DNA from: an uncultured Clostridia bacterium
GTDB taxonomy: Bacteria; Bacillota; Clostridia; TANB77; CAG-465
DNA: 22,368 nt
Assembly: GCA_934130595.1 (NCBI GenBank)
Contig: CAKOYF010000021.1
Location: 1 to 22,368, forward strand
Direction: 5' to 3'
Positions 16,630 through 22,368 of this stretch are shown here, in pieces (positions within the stretch are counted from its first letter, which is position 1; every line of letters begins with the position of its first letter). The translations under genes were made by a program, and so were the position numbers. The notes under the pieces were generated by a model. That model did no database searches, was not told the origin of the DNA, and worked only from the letters and a program-made list of their open reading frames with translations.

Positions 16630-16658
16630 TTGATTTTTTAAATAAATTGTACTATAAT
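16630..16658 (+). promoter_or_regulatory. Promoter of the RluA-family gene, implying a leaderless mRNA
   Basis: TTGATT (16630-16635) is 17 bp from a perfect TATAAT (16653-16658). Only seven bases separate the -10 box from the ATG at 16666, so transcription should start at or within two bases of the start codon. There is no Shine-Dalgarno sequence in between. Confidence 0.7.
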
Positions 16659-16665
16659 TTTGACT

Positions 16666-17562
16666 ATGAAAGAGATAAAAATTTCTAATAAAGATAATAA
16701 TAAAAAAATAATATATTATATGAAAGAAAATTTTCCTAATTTATCTTCAGCAATATTATATAAAACATTAAGAAATAAAGACATAAAGGTAAATGGAAAA
16801 CGTACAAATGATTCAAATTATATTCTAAAACAAAACGATACTTTACAAATATATATTGATGAATATGTACTATATGGATTTCCAAAAGAACTTTTAATTG
16901 AATATGAAGATGATAATTTACTTGTAGCATATAAGCCTCAAGGTATATTATCTAATAATGAAGAAGCTTTTCAAACTGAACCTACATTTGAAGACTTTGT
17001 AAAGTCTCAAAAAGGTGAAAATATAAAAATATGCCATAGATTAGATAGAAACACTTCTGGGCTTGTTGTTTTTTCTAAAAACGATTTAGCATACTCTGAG
17101 CTCCTTGAAGCATTTAAATCTGGATATATAACTAAAGAATATATTGCCTACTCTTATGGCACAAATTTTCAAAATAAAAGTTATCATTACGAGAACTATC
17201 TTTTAAAAGACAAAAAAACAGGTTACTCTAAAATATATAATTCAAATGTAGCTGGTTCTCAAAAAATAATAACTGATATTATTCCTGAAAATATAAATAA
17301 GAAACAAAACTATTCTATTTTAAGAGTAATTATTCATACTGGAAAAACTCATCAAATAAGAGCTTTGTTATCTAGTTTAGCTTCCCCTATTATTGGAGAT
17401 TCTAAATATGGAAAAAATGAAATTAATAAAAAATTTCAAAAGTATAGACAATTACTTTTTGCAGTAAAATATAGCTTTAGTTTTCCTGCTAGCTATACAT
17501 TAAATTATTTAAATAATACTAATATACTTTTAGATAAAAATTTATATGAAAATAAAATATAA
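16666..17562 (+). CDS. RluA-family pseudouridine synthase
   Basis: Isomerises uridine to pseudouridine in rRNA or tRNA. The 298-residue protein has an S4-like RNA-binding N-terminus (about 15-65, LRNKDIKVNGKRTNDSNYIL), then the catalytic domain with ICHRLDRNTSGLVVFSKN (122-139; catalytic Asp127) and, later, HTGKTHQIRALLSSLASPIIGDSKYG, the RNA-contact motif of the family. Which RNA site it modifies (RluC-, RluD- or YjbO-like) cannot be decided. The ATG at 16666 is the first in frame; a TTG two codons earlier is within the promoter spacer region after the -10 box. Because of the promoter position the mRNA is probably leaderless, unlike every other gene here. It is monocistronic and convergent with the broken gene at 17632-18463. 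Confidence 0.92.
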   Translation: MKEIKISNKDNNKKIIYYMKENFPNLSSAILYKTLRNKDIKVNGKRTNDSNYILKQNDTLQIYIDEYVLYGFPKELLIEYEDDNLLVAYKPQGILSNNEEAFQTEPTFEDFVKSQKGENIKICHRLDRNTSGLVVFSKNDLAYSELLEAFKSGYITKEYIAYSYGTNFQNKSYHYENYLLKDKKTGYSKIYNSNVAGSQKIITDIIPENINKKQNYSILRVIIHTGKTHQIRALLSSLASPIIGDSKYGKNEINKKFQKYRQLLFAVKYSFSFPASYTLNYLNNTNILLDKNLYENKI

Positions 17563-17574
17563 AATAAATAAAAC

Positions 17575-17616
17575 ATAAAATATAAAATATAAAATATAAG
17601 ATATAAGATATAAAAT
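17575..17616. repeat. Short tandem repeat, six 7-bp units
   Basis: Six consecutive units of ATAAAAT (four copies) or ATAAGAT (units 4 and 5) fill the space between the RluA-family stop codon and the terminator. It is probably a replication-slippage microsatellite with no known role. Confidence 0.75.
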
Positions 17617-17651
17617 AAAAAAGAGAATTTTTTAAATTCTCTTTATTTTTT
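17617..17651. terminator. Bidirectional terminator between the RluA gene and the broken gene
   Basis: An 11-bp perfect stem (17620-17630 with 17634-17644) with a 3-nt loop has A-rich sequence on the left and a T-run (17646-17651) on the right, so it suits both convergent genes. The stop codon of the minus-strand gene (17632-17634) lies in the loop. Confidence 0.72.
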
Positions 17652-18463
17652 CTTCTACTTCTCTTAAATCATCAAATCCGATTTTTTTAAATCTTGATGA
17701 TATTTTTAGAATGTCACAGTTTAAATATTCTCTTACTAAATGCCATATATTAAAATAACATTTATTTAAATAATATTTAACTTGCTTTAATTGTCTTTCT
17801 TGATATGGTTCTAATTCATATAGAAATGGTCTCTTTTCTATATTTTCATATAATAGTTGCGCTACTATATACGCTAATATTTCGTTTAAATCTGAATATT
17901 CAATTTTGTTTAAAATTGTTACTTCATTATTTTTTATATATATGTCATAATCATTTATACCATTTAGGAATTTAACTTTAAAGCCTTCTTTTTTTAAGTT
18001 GATTTTCTTGCTTTGATTTCGTGCAAGTCCTTTTGCTAAGCAAAAATACATTTGTGTTATATATTCTTGTTTATCTAGTTTTGGAATATTCATATTAGGA
18101 AAAACCTCATACGCATTATTTTTATAGCATATTGGTTCATAAAAATTAATGTCAATTTTATTTTTGGCTTTAGCGGTTTCTCTTCTAACAGTACACACAT
18201 AAGTATCCAAGCTGTTTCTGATCTCTGTTTGATTTTCCTTAAAGAAATAAACGTTTATACTTGCAGCATTTTTTTCAAGTTTTTCTATTTCTTTATTTTT
18301 AAATTCTATTCCGTGTTGACAAATAACTTATTATGTTTTCAGCTTTCATTTTTATTTCCTTTTGTGTATATTCTACTGGTGCTTCAAGCATTAATTGCTT
18401 ATGGAAAATCTCGTTCCATATCCTTTTTAAGAAATTTTCTTTTCCTTTATAACTATTAATCAT
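17632..18463 (-). pseudogene. Unknown gene interrupted by a frameshift
   Basis: Function not recognised. A minus-strand ATG at 18461-18463 with an excellent AAGGAGGGAG site opens a 54-codon frame that stops at 18299-18301. The +1 frame then continues without a stop from about 18320 to 17632 and ends in a normal stop. Joined near 18302-18325 they encode about 280 residues: an amphipathic helical start (INSYKGKENFLKRIWNEIF), a Lys/Glu-rich helix, a core with CTVRRETAKAKNK, and a C-terminal half rich in Tyr, Leu and Lys (YQERQLKQVKYYLNKCYFNI). No signal peptide or membrane helix is seen. The downstream frame has no good start of its own; its first candidate is a TTG at 18210 without a clear ribosome binding site. 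A single-base insertion (or two-base deletion), a sequencing error, or programmed +1 shifting would all explain this; the indel is most likely. Confidence 0.7.
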
Positions 18464-18524
18464 AGCTATACTCCCTCCTTATAAATTATTACTATCTTTT
18501 GTATATTTATATCTGACATGTAAT

Positions 18525-18553
18525 ATTATATCACATTTATATATTTATGTAAA
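18525..18553 (-). promoter_or_regulatory. Promoter of the frameshifted gene
   Basis: On the minus strand TTTACA (18548-18553) is 17 bp from TATAAT (18525-18530), with TG one base before the -10 box. The leader is about 55-60 nt. An intact promoter and ribosome binding site suggest the frame was lost recently, or not at all. Confidence 0.62.
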
Positions 18554-18603
18554 GTTTTCTTTTGCTATAGTCTATTACTTTCAATGCATATATGATTATC
18601 TTT

Positions 18604-18609
18604 TATAAT
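18604..18609 (+). promoter_or_regulatory. Possible -10 box of the asd promoter
   Basis: A perfect TATAAT lies 21 nt before the asd ATG, with the GAGGTGA ribosome binding site between. No good -35 box stands 16-18 bp upstream, so the promoter may need an activator or may not be here. Confidence 0.4.
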
Positions 18610-18630
18610 ATAATTAATTGAGGTGATTTT

Positions 18631-19614
18631 ATGATAAATGTTGCAATTGTAGGTGCAACTGGTGTAGTCGGAGAAATGTTTTTAAAAGTACTTGAAGAAA
18701 AGAAATTAAATATAGATAGTTATACTCTTTTTGCTTCTAGCAGATCAGCTGGGAAAAAGGTAAAATTCATGCAAAAGGAATATATTGTTGAAGAACTAAC
18801 AGAAAATAGTTTTAAAGATAAGAAATTTGATTATGCATTATTTTCTGCGGGTGCTTCAACATCTGAAAAATATGCAAAACTTGCTGCTCAAAACGGATGC
18901 ATTGTTATAGACAATAGCTCTTTTTTTAGAATGGATAAAACAGTTCCTTTAATTGTCCCACAAGTAAATATGGAAGATGCTTATGATAATTTTAATATAA
19001 TCGCTAATCCAAATTGCTCTACTATCCAAGCCGTTTTACCTCTTAAAGTACTAGATGATAAATATAAAATAAAAAGAATAATATATTCTACTTATCAAGC
19101 TGTATCTGGTGCTGGTAAACGAGGAATAGATGATTTGTTAAATAATACAACTTTAAAATTTCCTTATAAAATCGTTAACAATTGTCTTCCACAAATAGAT
19201 AGCTTTTTAGAAAATGGATATACAAAAGAAGAAATAAAAATGATTGAAGAAACAAGAAAAATATTAAAAAAGCCTAAACTTCCTATTACTGCCACATGTG
19301 TAAGAGTACCAGTATTAAATTGTCATTGTGAAAGTATAAATGTGGAACTAGAATATGACTTTAAAATAGATGATATAAAAAAATATCTAAATAATTCTGA
19401 TGGAATCATTGTTATGGACGATCCCAAAAGGCAAATATATCCTCTAAATACATTTGCAAACGATACTGATGAAGTATATGTAGGAAGAATTAGAAGAGAT
19501 TATTCTATAGAAAATGGACTAAACTTTTGGTGTGTAGCTGATAATATAAGAAAAGGAGCAGCATCTAACGCTGTAGAAATACTTGAAAAATTAATGGAAA
19601 AGGACTCGAAATAA
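18631..19614 (+). CDS. asd: Aspartate-semialdehyde dehydrogenase
   Basis: Reduces aspartyl-4-phosphate to aspartate semialdehyde with NADPH, the branch point to lysine/diaminopimelate, threonine and methionine; diaminopimelate also feeds peptidoglycan. The 327 residues match the bacterial length. Visible are the dinucleotide loop GATGVVGEMF (8-17), SAGAST (72-77), the catalytic cysteine in NPNCSTIQ (Cys129), the stretch YQAVSGAGKRGIDDL (155-169), IDSFLENGYTKEEIKM, and the active-site His232 in VRVPVLNCHCESINVE. The usual Gly-His-Ser before Glu is Cys-His-Cys here, a conservative change. GAGGTGA lies 4 nt before the ATG. The gene stands alone and its stop codon lies in the loop of the downstream terminator. 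Confidence 0.95.
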   Translation: MINVAIVGATGVVGEMFLKVLEEKKLNIDSYTLFASSRSAGKKVKFMQKEYIVEELTENSFKDKKFDYALFSAGASTSEKYAKLAAQNGCIVIDNSSFFRMDKTVPLIVPQVNMEDAYDNFNIIANPNCSTIQAVLPLKVLDDKYKIKRIIYSTYQAVSGAGKRGIDDLLNNTTLKFPYKIVNNCLPQIDSFLENGYTKEEIKMIEETRKILKKPKLPITATCVRVPVLNCHCESINVELEYDFKIDDIKKYLNNSDGIIVMDDPKRQIYPLNTFANDTDEVYVGRIRRDYSIENGLNFWCVADNIRKGAASNAVEILEKLMEKDSK

Positions 19615-19639
19615 ACTTTCAAGTCCTTTTATATTTTTT
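19598..19639. terminator. Bidirectional terminator between asd and the phosphotransferase gene
   Basis: A 9-bp outer stem (19598-19606 with 19622-19630), with further inner pairing GAA/TTC, contains the asd stop codon in its loop. T-rich sequence to the right and an AAAA run to the left let it serve both convergent genes. Confidence 0.65.
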
Positions 19640-22027
19640 CTATATTATAACTTCTCCTGTATCACCATTAATAGATACATTTTCACCTGTTCTTACTAAA
19701 TCTGTAACATCTTTTATTCCAACTATACAAGGTATTCTATTCTCTCTTGCATTAATTGCAAAATGACATAGCATTCCACCAAATTCTGTTACTATTCCTG
19801 ATACTTGCGATAAATTTATACTTTTAAATAAATCATTATCTATATATTTAGATATAATTATATCTGATTTTTTGAAATCTTTTATATCATCCTTAGAATT
19901 AATTACACAAGCACGTGCTCTAACTTTTCCAAAACTTGTACCAATACCTTTCAATGTTTTTCTATAATCTATTTGAAGTTGTTGCTTTATACATGGGAAA
20001 ATATCACTTTGAGGTGTGTAATTTCTAAAAGAATTATAATATATTTTATTTTTATTGATTTTCTCTTTCATTTTATCTAAATCTTTATTATTTAAAATAT
20101 CTTCAAAATCAAAATAAAATATATCTTCTTCATTTTCAATTACATACTTTTCTTTATATATTTTTCCTAATTCAAGCATTTCCTTTCTTAATTGAGCTCT
20201 ACATACTAAATATAAATCTCTTAAAGAAAATTCAATCTTTTTTACTTCCCTTACATATTCTATATATTTCATTGATGATTTAAATTGAGCTGGCTTTAAT
20301 ACACTTTGTAATTTTTCTATAGATTTTTCATATTCAGCATTTTGATCTTTAAGTATTTTTATAGGATCATATTGGTCATCAGTATCTAATACATCTCTAT
20401 ATGTTCTTATTACTTTTAATATTTGCTCACTAAAAGTTTTATTAACTATATCTGATTCATCATAAGCATGATATCCAAAAGAATCTATAAAATCAGATAA
20501 AAATTCTTTAATATTAGAGTTATTTTTATCTTTTCTGTAAAAATAAAAAATTTCTGCATCTAGATTATTTTCAAAGAATTTTAATTTTTCTTCATCATTT
20601 CTTATCTTTCTTGATGTATCCCACATATGTAAATAAGGAGCGTTCTCATACTTATCATATATAGCAGTAAGTAAATTATCTATTTCTACTTTATTCAAAT
20701 ATTTATAAAATTTTTGATTTAAGTTAATCTTAAAAGCTAAGTCTAATAGAATTTGCAATATATACGCTTCTTTTACCTCTAGAATTAATTCAACAAGCTT
20801 TGATATCCTATTTTCTAATTTTTCTTCTAAAATTATATTATTTAATTGAGATAATTTTTCACTTCTATACTCATCTATATCTATAACTTGTTTTTTTAAT
20901 TTTTCTATTTCATTCTTCTTGAATATTTCTTTTATTTTGCTTTCTTTTTCATCAATATTTTGTTCTCCATTATCTAGATAATCTATTCTTACTTTTAAAT
21001 ATTCATCAAAAAATCTTTCTATATATCCAGGTATATTTTTAAAGATTTGCTTTAAATAAGTTAGATTCCAGTATAATCTTGAAAACTTCGAAAATATAAT
21101 AGGTCTTATATCTTGTGTTTCTTGAATATTTTGAAAAAAAGAAGCAAATTTTAATAAAGTTTCTGTATAGGCCTTTTCATCTATTGATATCATAAATTGA
21201 GATAAAATCTTTTGCTCTTGACATCCTACATTACTATATCTGTAATATATATCTTTATATTCTACTTTTGTAATAGGTCTAATTTGAAAAATATATAATT
21301 TTGAATCATATACTCCAAATTCCAAATCTATAGGAAATCCTAATTCTTGTTGCAATGTAAGTGATATATTTACAATCCTTCTTATAGAAGTTTCTCCAAG
21401 TAAATTTAACTTTGGCTCTTCTATATATTCTTTACTCATCCAATCATATACTATTCTTTGAGGAATTATAGTACCGCTTACTGCTTCTCCAGCACCTTTT
21501 GAGAATTCTATTACAATTTCAGTATCTCTACCATTGGTTGGATTTACAGTAAATAATATTCCGCTAACATTACTTTCTATCATTTCTTGAACAATAACGT
21601 TCATCTCTAAACTATTTATATCTATTCTATTCTTCTTATAATATTTAAGATTTTCTTCTGAATACAAAGATAAAAAACAACTCTTTATTTTATCTTTAAG
21701 ACTCTCTCTGTCATATGCTACATTTAAAAAAGTACTATATTTTCCTGCAAGGCTATATTTTCTCTCATCTTCTATACTTGCACTACTTCTTACAGCTATA
21801 AGCTTCTCCTTAGGTATAATCTCAAATATTTTATCTATTATTTCATCTGGTATTTTTAATTCAGATATAGTATCAAAATTAAGATTTTGCTCTTTTACCA
21901 TCTTTTTGAATTCTTCAAAATCGATTACTATGCCTGAAGGAATATTATATCCCTTTGCTTTTAACATAGACAAAAACATTGCTTTATTTCCACAATTATC
22001 TATTATATTTTCTCCAAGCTCATACAT
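19640..22027 (-). CDS. PEP-synthase-related phosphotransferase (rifampin-phosphotransferase-like domain order)
   Basis: Three parts in order: an ATP-grasp/PPDK N-terminal domain (about 1-280), a helical middle region (about 280-700), and a swivelling phospho-histidine domain (about 715-795). The ATP-binding part shows AVRSSASIEDERKYSLAGKY, NVIVQEMIESNVSGILFTVNP and an end motif YIFQIRPIT. The last domain has TEFGGMLCHFAINARENRIP with the catalytic His 40 residues before the C-terminus. There is no PEP-binding TIM barrel, so it is not PEP synthase or PPDK. The order and size (795 residues) match rifampin phosphotransferases, and middle-region traits (GYHAYDESDI; DIFYFDFEDI) fit that group. The true substrate is unknown. 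I start at the third clustered ATG (22025-22027), where GGAG is 9 nt upstream; the first ATG (22042) lacks a ribosome binding site. Confidence 0.85.
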   Translation of the reverse strand: MYELGENIIDNCGNKAMFLSMLKAKGYNIPSGIVIDFEEFKKMVKEQNLNFDTISELKIPDEIIDKIFEIIPKEKLIAVRSSASIEDERKYSLAGKYSTFLNVAYDRESLKDKIKSCFLSLYSEENLKYYKKNRIDINSLEMNVIVQEMIESNVSGILFTVNPTNGRDTEIVIEFSKGAGEAVSGTIIPQRIVYDWMSKEYIEEPKLNLLGETSIRRIVNISLTLQQELGFPIDLEFGVYDSKLYIFQIRPITKVEYKDIYYRYSNVGCQEQKILSQFMISIDEKAYTETLLKFASFFQNIQETQDIRPIIFSKFSRLYWNLTYLKQIFKNIPGYIERFFDEYLKVRIDYLDNGEQNIDEKESKIKEIFKKNEIEKLKKQVIDIDEYRSEKLSQLNNIILEEKLENRISKLVELILEVKEAYILQILLDLAFKINLNQKFYKYLNKVEIDNLLTAIYDKYENAPYLHMWDTSRKIRNDEEKLKFFENNLDAEIFYFYRKDKNNSNIKEFLSDFIDSFGYHAYDESDIVNKTFSEQILKVIRTYRDVLDTDDQYDPIKILKDQNAEYEKSIEKLQSVLKPAQFKSSMKYIEYVREVKKIEFSLRDLYLVCRAQLRKEMLELGKIYKEKYVIENEEDIFYFDFEDILNNKDLDKMKEKINKNKIYYNSFRNYTPQSDIFPCIKQQLQIDYRKTLKGIGTSFGKVRARACVINSKDDIKDFKKSDIIISKYIDNDLFKSINLSQVSGIVTEFGGMLCHFAINARENRIPCIVGIKDVTDLVRTGENVSINGDTGEVII

Positions 22028-22090
22028 ACATCTCATCTCCATTTTCTAATTGCGATTTTTAAAGAATATCAACCCCATTTTCTCGTCTAT

Positions 22091-22119
22091 ATTCTATCAC
22101 ATTATTGCCATTATAACAA
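22091..22119 (-). promoter_or_regulatory. Promoter of the phosphotransferase gene
   Basis: On the minus strand TTGTTA (22114-22119) is 17 bp from TAGAAT (22091-22096), with TG one base before the -10 box. The leader would be about 55 nt with no recognisable regulatory fold. Confidence 0.55.
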
Positions 22120-22150
22120 GAAATATTAGTAACAAAGCTACGCTAAATAC

Positions 22151-22188
22151 AAAAAAGTCAGAGTAAAATTATTATTTACTCCGACTTT
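22151..22188 (-). terminator. Intrinsic terminator of the surface-protein gene
   Basis: A 14-bp stem with one mismatch (22154-22167 with 22175-22188) and a 7-nt loop is followed on the minus strand by a U-run (A-run 22151-22156). It lies just after the stop codon at 22194. Confidence 0.75.
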
Positions 22189-22193
22189 ATATT

Positions 22194-22368
22194 TTATTGT
22201 TTACATTTTTTTAAGTGTATTGTAAGACCTAATAAACTAATACCAAATACTATAATAAATATATTAACTGGCATATCTCCTGTTGCTGGTATTTCAGGAA
22301 TTTCTACTTTCTCATATACTACATCTATTATTTGTTCTTCTTCAGTATACTCTGTTTTTATCTGTCCA
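22194..22368 (-). CDS. C-terminal end of a sortase-anchored surface protein (partial)
   Basis: The window edge cuts this gene; only the last 57 codons are present. The visible end is acidic (EYTEEEQIIDVVYEKVEIPE), then IPATGD, an 18-20-residue hydrophobic stretch (VNIFIIVFGISLLGLTI) and a basic tail HLKKCKQ. This is the layout of an LPXTG-type cell-wall sorting signal with Ile in place of the first Leu. The protein would be secreted, cut between Thr and Gly by a sortase and linked to peptidoglycan. The nature of the missing extracellular part cannot be judged. Confidence 0.78.
   Translation of the reverse strand, partial: GQIKTEYTEEEQIIDVVYEKVEIPEIPATGDMPVNIFIIVFGISLLGLTIHLKKCKQ

Noticed and set aside
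18229..18459. Plus-strand open frame of 76 codons between the broken gene and asd
   Set aside because: It is antisense to the 5' part of the frameshifted gene, which has a strong promoter and ribosome binding site on the minus strand; the plus-strand frame has neither.
18464..18630. Upstream region of asd, considered for a lysine riboswitch
   Set aside because: The interval is too short after the likely -10 box (about 20 nt of leader) to hold a lysine aptamer, and no anti-terminator pairing is seen.

Overview
This is about 22.4 kb of very AT-rich DNA from a low-GC Gram-positive bacterium. It is most likely an anaerobic, possibly gut-associated, member of the Clostridia or a close relative. 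The signs are AAGGAGG-type ribosome binding sites, strong A/T codon bias, a SecG-RNase R operon, a SpoVB/MurJ-type flippase, a long TGS-containing nucleoside kinase, a YkpA/YbiT-type ABC-F protein, and the end of a surface protein with a cell-wall sorting signal. The standard genetic code fits throughout. No species can be named from the sequence alone.

Layout. 1-306: a hairpin at the edge, then tRNA-Gln(UUG) and tRNA-His(GUG) on the minus strand under a consensus promoter. 307-4147: a minus-strand operon secG - rnr - unknown membrane protein - trmB (protein export, RNA decay, tRNA modification). 4165-7913: two minus-strand membrane-protein genes, each with its own promoter, namely an O-antigen-ligase/polymerase-like protein with a long C-terminal domain and a DUF975 + CmpB-type permease fusion. 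7966-8147: tRNA-Arg(UCU) with promoter and terminator. 8175-10979: an ABC-F ATPase followed 6 bp later by an alkaline-phosphatase-superfamily enzyme. 11007-12800: a two-pass membrane protein of unknown function, divergent from an MscL channel that carries a zinc-ribbon tail. 12769-13163: HU, convergent with mscL across a shared terminator. 13208-16538: murJ/spoVB-like flippase in an operon behind a uridine-kinase-like nucleoside kinase. 16630-17562 (plus): an RluA-family pseudouridine synthase whose promoter implies a leaderless mRNA. 17632-18553 (minus): an unknown gene broken by a frameshift but with intact promoter and ribosome binding site. 18604-19614 (plus): aspartate-semialdehyde dehydrogenase. 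19640-22119 (minus): a PEP-synthase-related phosphotransferase with the rifampin-phosphotransferase domain order. 22154-22368 (minus): a terminator and the C-terminal end of a sortase-anchored surface protein.

Most genes are housekeeping: translation and tRNA, envelope assembly, osmotic safety, nucleoid structure, amino-acid synthesis. Convergent pairs are separated by compact hairpins that can work in both directions, and good sigma-A-type promoters with 17-bp spacers can be read in front of nearly every transcription unit. I see no CRISPR array, insertion sequence, prophage or defence island, and no clear new multi-gene system. The best leads are the frameshifted unknown gene, the leaderless rluA-like gene, the rifampin-phosphotransferase-like enzyme, the MscL-zinc-ribbon protein and the ABC-F protein with altered nucleotide-binding motifs.
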